Below, piece after piece: positions 1 to 7,236 of a stretch of DNA of 39,358 nucleotides (within the stretch, counting starts at the first letter, position 1; each line of letters opens with the position of its first letter). The position numbers and the translations under genes were made by a program. The notes beneath the pieces were generated by a model, which saw only the letters and a list, made by a program, of their open reading frames with translations, did no database searches and had not been told where the DNA came from. The DNA comes from a virus, in the IMG/VR virus record IMGVR_UViG_3300042864_002105, positions 1 to 39,358 of that record. One strand, written 5' to 3'.

Positions 1-373
1 TAAGAGTTACAAGGTTATGTTCCTCTTCTGTCAATGTAACGGTGGAAGCATACTTCTTACATAACAAAATAAAATCATCCAAAGAAATAGATGGGTTTAC
101 AACAAGTTCATCCATAATGAAACCCATAGCAATCTTACGAGGGATATAGTGGTCCTTAACCTTTTTACCCTTACCATACTTTACACCATTAGATGACAAA
201 CCTGTTTCCCAAAACTTTGTGTTTGTCATATCAAACAATGGGTTTCGGTTTCGTGAAAGAAACATATCATAAAGTTTCGCATTACCCTTAACCTCAAGAT
301 AACGTGGGACAAGACACAAGAAATCCTTTAATGTTTCTTCGACTCTAACTCTTTGTTCAGTGGATAATTTCAT
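1..373 (-). CDS. Hypothetical protein, C-terminus off the window
   Basis: The frame reads leftwards to the window edge without a stop, so only about 124 N-terminal residues (MKLSTEQRVRVEE...) are seen. I do not recognise the family. A basic stretch at residues 67-80 ends in DHYIPRK; the D-H-x-x-P core loosely recalls HNH nucleases, but one short motif does not support an assignment. The start is supported by a TATCTTTG element ending 4 bases before the ATG. Confidence 0.6.
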   Translation of the reverse strand, partial: MKLSTEQRVRVEETLKDFLCLVPRYLEVKGNAKLYDMFLSRNRNPLFDMTNTKFWETGLSSNGVKYGKGKKVKDHYIPRKIAMGFIMDELVVNPSISLDDFILLCKKYASTVTLTEEEHNLVTL

Positions 374-377
374 ACCA

Positions 378-385
378 CAAAGATA
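378..385 (-). promoter_or_regulatory. TAnnTTTG-type -7 element, near-leaderless
   Basis: TATCTTTG on the minus strand, followed by TGGT and then the ATG of the edge gene. It fits the Bacteroidota -7 consensus TAnnTTTG; no convincing TTTG lies about 20 bases upstream, so the -33 part is weak. Confidence 0.45.
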
Positions 386-437
386 AACAAAAAGGGGGTA
401 GGGGGAATCGGAACGACGAAAAAAATTATTTTTTATT
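386..437. other. G/C-run and T-run intergenic segment
   Basis: Contains AAAAAGGGGGTAGGGGG followed by an A/T-rich stretch. A near copy (GGGGGTAGGGGGG) lies at about 778-790 upstream of the next gene, so this is a recurrent intergenic element. On the coding strand it reads as CCCCCTACCCCC then T-runs; it could end transcription of the gene to its right, but there is no stem. Confidence 0.35.
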
Positions 438-749
438 TTACACAAACACAACATCCCATACAGAAGTGGGACGGTCATCTTTATCTTTAGGAAATAATGA
501 TTTAAACATAGTTTCAATACTATCCTCAATATCCTCACCTTCGTCATATGCATGATAACTTATTCCACCTGTATCTACCAAAATTTCATATAAAGGATAT
601 ACCCTATCACCCTGAGTAAAAGTTGTTACATTTATCTTAACATCACCATTAAACCATTCGTATTTAGATAATAGTTTCTCAACATAGTTCTTTAAAAAAT
701 TAATTTTCCTAAGTTGTGAATTCTGAGACTCGGTAATAATATATTTCAT
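438..749 (-). CDS. Small ITESQ-tagged protein (103 aa)
   Basis: Begins MKYIITESQ, the tag shared with the array at 5848-10838; the rest (LRKINFLKNYVEKLLSKYEWF...) is unrelated to those paralogues. Predicted mixed alpha/beta, acidic middle (DEGEDIEDS). No known domain recognised. ATAAATA in plus-strand orientation at 756-762 (TATTTAT on the coding strand) sits 6 bases before the ATG. By inference the first seven residues could be a cleavable capsid-targeting peptide (cut after ITE); the function of the remainder is unknown. Confidence 0.75.
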   Translation of the reverse strand: MKYIITESQNSQLRKINFLKNYVEKLLSKYEWFNGDVKINVTTFTQGDRVYPLYEILVDTGGISYHAYDEGEDIEDSIETMFKSLFPKDKDDRPTSVWDVVFV

Positions 750-816
750 ATATCAATAAATATATCAAATAAAAAAAGGGGGTAGGGGGGATTACAAACC
801 CGAAGGGAAAAATTTT

Positions 817-1503
817 TTATCCGTTACCAAATCTAGATTTATATTTCTTTTCAATATTTTTAAAATCAACGCCATTTTTTTCGGCCCAATCAGATATTAA
901 AGGAATGGATACGTGACTAGGAATTCCAATACGTGCAAAATCGTTAATAACATCTTCAAAACTTTTATTAGATACATCCATATTATCCAATCTAGTTTCA
1001 ACGGTCTTCTGAAACTTTGACCCCTTCATCTTATGAGGTACCGATTTGCCCTGAATGGGAACTTTTCTTAATAGACTAAGTCCAACCAAGGCCGCGCTAA
1101 TTATTCCAAACATCAAAACCCCCGATTCATCAGGAACTTCTCTATTCATTTGACCAATTCCCGCAGCTGCGGTTAATGGTAAAGCCGCCATAGATATTTG
1201 ACCGATTAATTCTTTTAGTTTATTAATCCTTTCAATATCAGATGAGTCTTTAACTCTAAAAGATATTTCAGATAACTCACCTTGGGAATCTTCATTCTCA
1301 ATAACATCTTGTGTAATGTCCTTGAACTCCTCGGGACCAAGTTCATTATACATCTTTCCAAGGAATATTAAATCTTCCTTTGATATACTTTGAATGATTT
1401 CGTTTTTTACATTGTCAATCATTTCAGATTCCATATTTTCAGAAATGACCCTTTTAACTATACTAGTTAGTTGTGACTCGGTTAATCTAATAATTTTTCC
1501 CAT
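817..1503 (-). CDS. LTESQ-tagged protein with two likely membrane segments (228 aa)
   Basis: N-terminus MGKIIRLTESQ is followed by an amphipathic IVKRVI helix. Residues about 97-145 hold two hydrophobic stretches (ISMAALPLTAAAGIGQM and VLMFGIISAALVGLSLL) separated by a short charged loop, so a two-pass membrane or membrane-active protein is likely. The C-terminal 80 residues are soluble and basic. TATTTAT lies 4 bases upstream of ATG. It follows a terminator hairpin at 1525-1551, so it appears to be its own transcription unit. Function unknown. Confidence 0.75.
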   Translation of the reverse strand: MGKIIRLTESQLTSIVKRVISENMESEMIDNVKNEIIQSISKEDLIFLGKMYNELGPEEFKDITQDVIENEDSQGELSEISFRVKDSSDIERINKLKELIGQISMAALPLTAAAGIGQMNREVPDESGVLMFGIISAALVGLSLLRKVPIQGKSVPHKMKGSKFQKTVETRLDNMDVSNKSFEDVINDFARIGIPSHVSIPLISDWAEKNGVDFKNIEKKYKSRFGNG

Positions 1504-1524
1504 ATAGATAAATATAGTAAAAAT

Positions 1525-1551
1525 AAAAAACCCCTCATATTGGAGGGGGTT
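1525..1551 (-). terminator. Rho-independent terminator after the 1554-1859 gene
   Basis: On the minus strand CCCCTC, a 6-base loop and GAGGGG are followed by a T-run. It starts a few bases after the stop of the gene at 1554-1859. Confidence 0.8.
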
Positions 1552-1553
1552 AA

Positions 1554-1859
1554 TTATTGTTCCATATAATTTGAGTAACCCTTTTTGATTTTCTTCACAA
1601 ATTCAGGTTCACTTATAATTGAAAAGAATTCCTCCACATCTTTCATTTCACCAAATAGGTCTTCATATAAACCCAAAGTGGACCACTCAATCTCTGACTT
1701 ATAGTCATTGAAATTCACAGCTGGATATTCATCAGGAGTTTTTTCAGAAATTGCCATATCAATAAACTTATTAATCATAAATTTTTTTCTTTCGTAGGTA
1801 AGTTTATTCTCCACGATTTTAATAAGTTGGGACTCTGTTAGTCTTATAATCTTTTTCAT
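1554..1859 (-). CDS. LTESQ-tagged small protein (101 aa)
   Basis: The start is placed at the internal ATG giving MKKIIRLTESQ, not at the in-frame upstream ATG, because the tag must be N-terminal in all relatives and a TATTTAT element is 5 bases before it. The upstream extension would read through the preceding terminator. The body is acidic and helical (EEFFSIISEPEFVKKIKKGY). No domain recognised. Confidence 0.75.
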   Translation of the reverse strand: MKKIIRLTESQLIKIVENKLTYERKKFMINKFIDMAISEKTPDEYPAVNFNDYKSEIEWSTLGLYEDLFGEMKDVEEFFSIISEPEFVKKIKKGYSNYMEQ

Positions 1860-1881
1860 ATATGATAAATATATAAAAAAT

Positions 1882-1907
1882 AAAAAACCCCTCTGATTGG
1901 AGGGGTT
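1882..1907 (-). terminator. Rho-independent terminator after the 1929-2264 gene
   Basis: AACCCCTC pairs with GAGGGGTT (8 bp, 6-base loop) with a T-run on the minus strand, just past the stop of the 1929-2264 gene. Its sequence is almost the same as the terminator at 1525-1551. Confidence 0.8.
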
Positions 1908-1928
1908 ATAAAATACCATATATAATTT

Positions 1929-2264
1929 TTACATATCATCATCTTCTTCCTCTTCATCAGAGAATGCATAATTGAGTTCGTCAAGAATTGCACTAACAGG
2001 TAATGATTTACCCTTAGCATTTACAAACTTACCATCCTCAAATGAACTCAACTTTGGAGTGTCTCCCATAGTGTCAGGTAGAACATACTTATTCCAAAAC
2101 TTTTTAATATCACTTGGAGTTGCCTCAGCCCCAAGTTCACCTCTCAATGCTCTAAATCTCTTTGGGATTTTTATCATATTATCTTTTTCCTCTTTCTCCT
2201 CGTTAATTACTCTTTTAATGATTCTCATTAAATCCGACTCTGTTAATTTTACAATCTTTTTCAT
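1929..2264 (-). CDS. LTESD-tagged small acidic protein (111 aa)
   Basis: N-terminus MKKIVKLTESD plus IIKRVINEEKEE, the same tag and helix as its two downstream neighbours. The body contains a RFRALRGELG segment and ends in a very acidic tail (DEEEEDDDM). TATTTATA lies about 17 bases upstream of ATG, farther than for most tagged genes. Function unknown. Confidence 0.75.
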   Translation of the reverse strand: MKKIVKLTESDLMRIIKRVINEEKEEKDNMIKIPKRFRALRGELGAEATPSDIKKFWNKYVLPDTMGDTPKLSSFEDGKFVNAKGKSLPVSAILDELNYAFSDEEEEDDDM

Positions 2265-2337
2265 AGTATATTATTTTAGTTATAAATATATAAATTTTCC
2301 AAAAATTTTATTTTGAGTTCCCACAAATTTTTATATA

Positions 2338-2530
2338 TAGGGGGTCATGTTCTACAAATTTTTTCTGGAAAATTTTATCGACGGTATTATCCCCCCTATT
2401 AGACCCAAAAAACCCCTATATAAGGGGGGATACGGGAGGGGGGAGGGGGTACCCATACCGTATAGGGGGGTATATGGGGGGTCTGATTATTATATTAGGG
2501 GGAGTGGGTGTAATATAATAAAGAAGGGGA
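2338..2530. other. G-run-rich intergenic region with G-quadruplex potential
   Basis: No convincing gene. The plus strand has many runs of 3-6 G. Four consecutive runs at 2424-2449 meet the usual G-quadruplex pattern. ATCCCCCC (2389-2396) can pair with GGGGGGAT (2424-2431), so a hairpin competes with the quadruplex. The region lies between the 3' end of the lipoprotein gene and the promoter side of the gene at 2264. An open plus-strand frame here (2347-2844) is low-complexity and not believed. Confidence 0.5.
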
Positions 2531-2531
2531 A

Positions 2532-2732
2532 CTATTGTCCCCCCTCTATTGTGTCTGACTCCATAATGAAGTCCTCATCCTCGGTTGGTCCACTTAGCGT
2601 GTCCGAGGGGGAAGAACAAGAGCTTCCGCATTGTTCACATTTACAATTACAGTTGTATGTATTATGTGTTGTTGTGTTTGTGCATCCGATTAATAAAAGG
2701 GATGCAAAGAGTGTTAATAAAATGTTTCTCAT
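2532..2732 (-). CDS. Small lipoprotein (66 aa)
   Basis: Starts MRNILLTLFASLLLIGC: a short signal peptide with a lipobox (L-I-G-C, Cys17), so lipidation and membrane anchoring are expected. The mature part is cysteine-rich (CNCKCEQCGSSC) and then acidic. The internal ATG at 2732 was chosen over a longer frame because it gives a proper signal peptide and has TATTTAT 5 bases upstream. A role as a lysis spanin-like or superinfection-exclusion lipoprotein is possible but unproven. Confidence 0.7.
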   Translation of the reverse strand: MRNILLTLFASLLLIGCTNTTTHNTYNCNCKCEQCGSSCSSPSDTLSGPTEDEDFIMESDTIEGGQ

Positions 2733-2912
2733 ATTATATAAATACATTTGGTGGTTAATTTTATTCGCCATATCTTTGTGTTGGTGCTTTATTGTTTGGG
2801 GGAAATATATAAGCAGGGTGGAGTATACTCGGTCCCGCATGTAACGTTACAATAGTACAAAGGTCGGGCAAAAAAAGTTAGTATCCAATTTTTTTATTTG
2901 AAATGTTTGCCG

Positions 2913-2920
2913 TATATTTG
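2913..2920 (+). promoter_or_regulatory. TATATTTG promoter element, near-leaderless
   Basis: TATATTTG ends 4 bases before the ATG at 2925, so transcription would begin at or next to the start codon. The -33 position holds a T-run rather than a clear TTTG. Confidence 0.55.
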
Positions 2921-2924
2921 TTGA

Positions 2925-3251
2925 ATGTTCAAATTTATAACAACCCTTTTACACAAAGACCTTCACCCTTTAAATGAGGCGGCAGTTCGAATCACAAAGA
3001 ACAAGTGGTTTGATTTTGCCCGTGGTATTCAAACATACCCAAGTGGCAAGTTTAAAGTTACAAGAATGAGAATGGTTGATGGGGAGAATGTTGTTGATGT
3101 TGAGGTAAAGATTACAAGCAAAGATAAATCCCCAAATAGAGTTGATGAATCAATTCAGTTCTTTATTCCAAAGAGTGAGTTGATTGAAAGACTCCACTTG
3201 ATTGGGATTAAAAACTATAAGCTCGGAACAGTTAAAATGAAATGGCTATGA
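2925..3251 (+). CDS. Hypothetical protein (108 aa), first gene of a three-gene cassette
   Basis: MFKFITTLLHKDLHPLNEAAV...; basic, predicted beta-rich, no recognised domain. It follows a host-type promoter element directly and its end overlaps the start of the next gene by 10 bases, so the three genes at 2925-3893 are co-transcribed and probably translationally coupled. Confidence 0.65.
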   Translation: MFKFITTLLHKDLHPLNEAAVRITKNKWFDFARGIQTYPSGKFKVTRMRMVDGENVVDVEVKITSKDKSPNRVDESIQFFIPKSELIERLHLIGIKNYKLGTVKMKWL

Positions 3252-3535
3252 GTTCCCTAATTTTAATATTCTCCGTAGCATTTGTCTTTAAGGTCCTTGG
3301 TGTTGCAAAGCAAGGAATCATTAAGGGCATATGGGAATCCATCGAAATGGTTGGAAGAATCATTGGGTGGATTGTTGGAATATTATTGCTTATCATATGT
3401 GCAGTTATTGGAATATTCCTTATCTTTGGTATTGTTCGAGGAACCCTTATTCTTATTACACTTTCAATTTTAATCTATTACATATATGGTCACATTAAAA
3501 ACAGATTTACAAAGCTTATCCAAAAAAGAGATTAA
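3242..3535 (+). CDS. Small integral membrane protein (97 aa)
   Basis: Three hydrophobic stretches: residues about 3-19 (SSLILIFSVAFVFKVLG), 35-60 (MVGRIIGWIVGILLLIICAVIGIF) and 60-82, ending in a basic cytoplasmic-type tail (KNRFTKLIQKRD). Overlaps both neighbours in other frames. A holin-like or membrane-anchor role for the next gene's peptidase is possible; nothing in the sequence decides. Confidence 0.6.
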   Translation: MAMSSLILIFSVAFVFKVLGVAKQGIIKGIWESIEMVGRIIGWIVGILLLIICAVIGIFLIFGIVRGTLILITLSILIYYIYGHIKNRFTKLIQKRD

Positions 3536-3893
3536 GGTTCTCAATGAATCCCTCGTTGAGGCTTGTGCCAAATATATGGGTAAGAAAAAGGGAGTGAAGG
3601 TGAGAATGATTGGTCGTGGTAATAGGTACTACGGTCAGTATGACTATGATAAAAATGTAATTAAGATTTGGAAGAAGTCATGTACTAGCATACATGGTTA
3701 TGTTAGAACCTTTGTTCATGAGTATGCTCACGCAAAACAAAGAGGTCTTGCTAAGAACTATACAGTTTACCACTTTAAGTATGGTTATTGGGACAACCCC
3801 TACGAAGTTGATGCTCGTAAGAAAGAAGGAGAGTATCGTTCTGTGATTTGGAAAGAGGTGAAGAAACTATACAAACAAAAACTTGACATCTAA
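3486..3893 (+). CDS. Putative zinc metallopeptidase (135 aa)
   Basis: Residues 78-82 are HEYAH, a classic HExxH zinc site, preceded by a hydrophobic helix (YVRTFV). A second acidic ligand is likely at Glu107 in NPYEVDA, the E-x-x-A pattern of gluzincin-type and SprT-like peptidases. Small for a stand-alone peptidase but typical of phage versions. Overlaps the membrane gene by 50 bases and overlaps the converging gene at its 3' end. Substrate unknown. Confidence 0.7.
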   Translation: MVTLKTDLQSLSKKEIKVLNESLVEACAKYMGKKKGVKVRMIGRGNRYYGQYDYDKNVIKIWKKSCTSIHGYVRTFVHEYAHAKQRGLAKNYTVYHFKYGYWDNPYEVDARKKEGEYRSVIWKEVKKLYKQKLDI

Positions 3894-4151
3894 GTTGTGG
3901 GACTCTCCTGTTAATGTGAATACTTTGTAGAGTCCTTCTATATCTGAAAGGAATTTATCAAACCTTTCTTCCCCAAGTAATGAGTATATTCTAAGGAGTC
4001 CCATAATCTTACTCTCAGTTTCCTCGAACTCATTATCTTTTGTGGAGAAGAATACATATAGGGTTTGGTCCTTTTCTTTTACCTCTACCTTTTTTGCAGA
4101 TGGAATATGTTTCTTAACCACCTTGAAAAATTCCTGTTCTATTCTTGTCAT
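3867..4151 (-). CDS. Hypothetical protein (94 aa)
   Basis: MTRIEQEFFKVVKKHIPSAKKVEV...; alpha/beta, no recognised domain. Its start overlaps the stop of the upstream gene (ATGA at 4148-4151), so the two form an operon. Its last 27 bases overlap the 3' end of the converging metallopeptidase gene. Confidence 0.6.
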   Translation of the reverse strand: MTRIEQEFFKVVKKHIPSAKKVEVKEKDQTLYVFFSTKDNEFEETESKIMGLLRIYSLLGEERFDKFLSDIEGLYKVFTLTGESHNLDVKFLFV

Positions 4152-4450
4152 ATCAGTGTTTGTATATAACTATCGATTACTGTGATTGGGGCCTTACTTG
4201 TCTCGTACTTATTAAGTTCCTCTTGTATGGAGGAGAAATCATAAGAGGTAAGTATCTTAACATCCCCTTGGAGTTTACTCTTAAACTTTGTATACTCCAT
4301 CTTTCCCACCTTTTTATTGTCCCTGTCCTTGAAAATGACAATTGTATTGTTGTCTAATTCTTCTATGTCCTTTCTTAGGGTCCTTAAATATAGTATTATG
4401 TCAGGATAGGTTTCCTTGCTGGCAGTAGTGTTAGGGGTAATTTTGTTCAT
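4148..4450 (-). CDS. Hypothetical protein (100 aa)
   Basis: MNKITPNTTASKETYPDII...; alpha/beta, charged, no recognised domain. The TATTTAT element runs directly into the start codon (ATATATTTATG), the tightest case in the window. Upstream lies the structured non-coding region 4500-5155. Confidence 0.6.
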   Translation of the reverse strand: MNKITPNTTASKETYPDIILYLRTLRKDIEELDNNTIVIFKDRDNKKVGKMEYTKFKSKLQGDVKILTSYDFSSIQEELNKYETSKAPITVIDSYIQTLI

Positions 4451-4499
4451 AAATATATGTTAAAAAATTTGATTTTGTCAAAATGTCAGTTGAGTGTCA

Positions 4500-5155
4500 G
4501 GATGGGGATAATCCCTTTCCCCACTTTTTACCACTCTACTAACATATAAATATAGTCATTATTGTTATATAGACAAGTGTAGTTTCTCCCACAATTTACC
4601 ACTGGTGATATCTGTATGACCACTTATGAAATAGTAAAAGTGAAAAAAGTGGTCCTCTTGATACTGTGAGAAGGGATTTTTTTAATATACATATTTTCCA
4701 GCTAAAAAAGTAATGTACTATGTACATAGCGGTGAGGGACGTTAGTCCCCTTTAAACAAGGACTATAACCCCTTGCATATGTCTACTTCAACGGACCTTC
4801 TAAGGTTTTTCCCTTAGGATTAGACACATTTATGTGGACAACTATAGTGGTGGTAAAGTGTGGGAGTTATTTTAAATGTCACAAAGTGACCTGTTACAAA
4901 CTCCCCTAATTGTCCACCATATTTTATACCCTTTAGTATAATACCTCATAGTATATTCATTATCCCTTATAGGGATTTACTTACTACTTTCATATATTAT
5001 TTAAAAGGGTTACTTATTGTCCCCTAACATTATGTGTCTTTCTTTAGTGGGGGAGAATTAATAAGATAAACGAATGGACCCATTAGTGAAACGGAACGTT
5101 AGTGTAGTGGAACGATTACGCAGTAAAATGGGGGAATGAGATTATCTTATTAATT
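4500..5155. ncRNA. Candidate large structured non-coding RNA
   Basis: About 650 bases with no gene but a chain of paired segments: GACCACTT 4618-4625 with AAGTGGTC 4647-4654; ATGTAC/GTACAT 4713-4727; GGGAC/GTCCC 4736-4749; CAAGG/CCTTG 4757-4775; TGTCTA/TAGACA 4780-4826 enclosing CTAAGG/CCTTAG 4800-4817; a three-level stem GTGGACAA 4834-4841 with TTGTCCAC 4910-4917, GGGAGTT/AACTCCC inside it and GTCAC/GTGAC at the tip; TATAC/GTATA 4925-4940; ATCCCT/AGGGAT 4962-4976; and a 14-bp terminal inverted repeat at 5056/5142. Strand is not settled. It lies next to a GIY-YIG gene. It could instead be a replication or regulatory DNA region. Confidence 0.5.
5056..5155. repeat. 14-bp perfect inverted repeat with 72-base spacer
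   Basis: AATTAATAAGATAA at 5056-5069 and its exact complement at 5142-5155. The right arm overlaps the stop end of the GIY-YIG gene. The spacer has two imperfect copies of TTAGTGnAnnGGAACG. Confidence 0.7.
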
Positions 5156-5698
5156 ATCTACCACAAATGTGATTGACATCTTATTACGTCCGAACATTCT
5201 ACACAGTTGATATAGTGTATCAGTTTGGAAATTTGTCTTTGTCCCCTGTTCGAATTCTCTAATGAATCGTAGTCCGAGGCCTGACTTTTCAGCAAGTTCT
5301 TTCTGACTTAACTTTAACATCTTTCTTCTCGTCTTTACAAAGTTCCTGAGTTCTAATAGGTAATCATCCTCATTCTCGTTCTTTAGTTGCGTGTGATAGA
5401 AATAGTATGGTTTGATTCCCGCTTGATTTAGTAATACATTCCCGTCATTGATGAACTTATTAATCCAAAACAACTCCTTATCATTTGTATATTTGTTTGG
5501 GAAGTTTTGTTCTAATATAACTAATACGGGACTTTGTCCATCCTTCTTTAGAAACTTAACCCATTCATTTACTTTATCATTATGTGACTTCTCATTTATA
5601 TGTGCAAATGGTCTATCTAACCCCACCTTTGATTGTCCCACATATACTGGCTTATTTGTATTCGGACAATATAATCCGTAAATCATCATTTGTTCCAT
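5150..5698 (-). CDS. GIY-YIG nuclease fused to an XRE-type HTH (182 aa)
   Basis: Residues about 5-65 match a GIY-YIG nuclease core: MIYGLYCP (the GIY part), VYVGQS (the YIG part, 18-23), then Arg29. Residues about 120-175 are a HipB/XRE-type helix-turn-helix (RKMLKLSQKELAEKSGLGLRFIREFEQG). Nuclease plus DNA-binding domain suggests a homing-type endonuclease or a restriction/repressor hybrid. It has its own host-type promoter (5728-5758) with a 29-base leader, unlike the tagged genes, and its 3' end abuts the structured region 4500-5155. Confidence 0.75.
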   Translation of the reverse strand: MEQMMIYGLYCPNTNKPVYVGQSKVGLDRPFAHINEKSHNDKVNEWVKFLKKDGQSPVLVILEQNFPNKYTNDKELFWINKFINDGNVLLNQAGIKPYYFYHTQLKNENEDDYLLELRNFVKTRRKMLKLSQKELAEKSGLGLRFIREFEQGTKTNFQTDTLYQLCRMFGRNKMSITFVVDN

Positions 5699-5727
5699 AA
5701 TTATACCCTTTACATTATAAATATATA

Positions 5728-5758
5728 CAAATATACGTATATTTTATAAAATATCAAA
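5728..5758 (-). promoter_or_regulatory. Bacteroidota-type promoter for the GIY-YIG gene
   Basis: On the minus strand TTTG (5758-5755), 19 bases, TATATTTG (5735-5728). Good match to TTTG-N19-21-TAnnTTTG. Confidence 0.7.
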
Positions 5759-5802
5759 CTTTAAGGGTATAAATTTATATTTCATTTCTCTTTATTACTA
5801 TT

Positions 5803-5834
5803 TTTGTCATTAAAAAGAAATGAAACTATCTTTG
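5803..5834 (+). promoter_or_regulatory. Bacteroidota-type promoter for the ITESQ array
   Basis: TTTG (5803-5806), 20 bases, TATCTTTG (5827-5834), then TATTTATA (5835-5842), 5 bases and ATG. Drives the first gene of the array and possibly the whole block to 7883. Confidence 0.75.
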
Positions 5835-5847
5835 TATTTATAATCAT

Positions 5848-6204
5848 ATGAAATATCTTATCACCGAATCTAAATTAAAATCCTTCATTAAGGATAAGTT
5901 TGGACTTGACTTCACTGGTGATATTGAGTTGGACCCGAACATATATAAGATATTAAATGATTTTGATGAGTGTGTTTCTTATGGGGGTTTACATAAAAGA
6001 CGCAGTTCAGATAACTACGGACCGATGTATCTTATTACCATTGACGACCATTTTAAAATACTATATCAAAAGAATTATATAACAGGTATGGATTGGATTA
6101 TTAGTAACGGGTGTGATGTTTATGAGGAGTCTGACTTTATGGATTTACTTGGTATTCGCCCGCTTGGGATAACTATGGAACAATTTCTTAATTTATATAT
6201 ATGA
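5848..6204 (+). CDS. ITESK-tagged protein, first of the array (118 aa)
   Basis: Begins MKYLITESK; the body (FIKDKFGLDFTGDIELDPNIYK...) differs from the paralogues that follow, so only the tag is shared. No known domain. Its stop overlaps the next start by 4 bases (ATGA), giving coupling. Reached by the host-type promoter at 5803-5834. Confidence 0.75.
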   Translation: MKYLITESKLKSFIKDKFGLDFTGDIELDPNIYKILNDFDECVSYGGLHKRRSSDNYGPMYLITIDDHFKILYQKNYITGMDWIISNGCDVYEESDFMDLLGIRPLGITMEQFLNLYI

Positions 6205-6542
6205 AATATCTTGTAACAGAATCACAATTTGATAAAGTAATCTTTAAGTACTTGGACAATCAAGACTTTGTTAAAGATGTAACACCGAAAGAGATATTCT
6301 TTCTTAACTCAATTAATGATGAACAAGGTGTTATTATATTTGACAAGAAGAAAGGTATGTTATATATAAGTTTTGATTTAGTTAGTGAGATTGCAAGTTT
6401 CTTCTCCATATCTAAAGTTCATTCTTCTAATTTAATAACCGATTGGGCTCAAGGTTATATTGACCAACGTATTAGACTCAATTACATTGCCGCAACAAAT
6501 CACAGGGGATTACTTGCAAGGTCATATCACTCAAGAACATAA
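6201..6542 (+). CDS. ITESQ-array paralogue 1 (113 aa)
   Basis: MKYLVTESQ, then the array signature VIFKYLDNQDF, a central variable part with NSxxDEQ, a conserved EIASFFS segment near residue 65 and a GRWVE-like position replaced by ITDWAQ. More diverged than the others and with a longer C-terminal extension (HRGLLARSYHSRT). Function unknown. Confidence 0.75.
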   Translation: MKYLVTESQFDKVIFKYLDNQDFVKDVTPKEIFFLNSINDEQGVIIFDKKKGMLYISFDLVSEIASFFSISKVHSSNLITDWAQGYIDQRIRLNYIAATNHRGLLARSYHSRT

Positions 6543-6554
6543 TATTTATCCTAT

Positions 6555-6872
6555 ATGAAATATCTAATCACCGAATCACAATTAGACAAAGTAATCTTTA
6601 AGTACTTGGACAATCAGAACTTTATTATAAGAAATTCAACTAAAACATCTTTTGGGGTTAGCAATATAATTCACTTTCTTAAATCTGAAAGTTCTTTCCG
6701 CGCTGATTCATTAATTAATTTCTATAGAGATGGCGAGTGTTTTATAAATTTTGAATTGATTGATGAGATTGCCAAATTCTTTTCATTGGATTTTGATGAT
6801 TCAAAATATGTTATTGCCAGATGGGTTGGATATAAATTGGATACGGGAGTTGGGGAAGTACACGTTAGATAG
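6555..6872 (+). CDS. ITESQ-array paralogue 2 (105 aa)
   Basis: MKYLITESQ tag, VIFKYLDNQNF, then a variable centre, a conserved EIAKFFS and VIARWVGYKLD near the C-terminus. TATTTAT is 5 bases before ATG. Closest in the second half to the paralogue at 7237. Confidence 0.8.
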   Translation: MKYLITESQLDKVIFKYLDNQNFIIRNSTKTSFGVSNIIHFLKSESSFRADSLINFYRDGECFINFELIDEIAKFFSLDFDDSKYVIARWVGYKLDTGVGEVHVR

Positions 6873-6891
6873 TAATTAATATTTATATCAT

Positions 6892-7218
6892 ATGAAATAC
6901 CTAATAACAGAATCTCAACTTGATAATATAATCTTTAAGTATTTGGATAACCAAGACTTTATTCAGTTTGAAAGGAATGATAGTATATACTTCGTCAACT
7001 CGGAAGGTGACAGATATCCTCAAATTAGATATGATAAAGATGATAATTGGTGTATAATTTATTATGGATTAGTTAGAGAAATTTCTACCTTCTTTTCTAT
7101 GAAAGGTTCTGATTCTGAGTCACTTATAGGTAGATGGGTTGAAAATACCCTCCAAATGAAAGTCAAAAACATCTTTCGTGGTGATTACTACGAATTAACC
7201 GAGGTTGAGAATACCTAA
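6892..7218 (+). CDS. ITESQ-array paralogue 3 (108 aa)
   Basis: MKYLITESQ tag and IIFKYLDNQDFIQFERN; centre YFVNSEGDRYPQIRYDK; C-terminal EISTFFSMKGSDSES and GRWVENTLQMKVKN. Very like the paralogue at 7566 over its full length, a sign of recent duplication. TATTTATA is 4 bases upstream. Confidence 0.8.
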   Translation: MKYLITESQLDNIIFKYLDNQDFIQFERNDSIYFVNSEGDRYPQIRYDKDDNWCIIYYGLVREISTFFSMKGSDSESLIGRWVENTLQMKVKNIFRGDYYELTEVENT

Positions 7219-7236
7219 CTAATATATTTATTCTAT

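Noticed and set aside
1972-2316. 114-aa plus-strand frame
   Set aside because: Shadow of the tagged gene at 1929-2264, which has a recognised N-terminus and upstream element.
2347-2844. 165-aa plus-strand frame
   Set aside because: Rich in G-run translation products (GGYGRGEGV), covers the opposite-strand lipoprotein gene and has no start signal.
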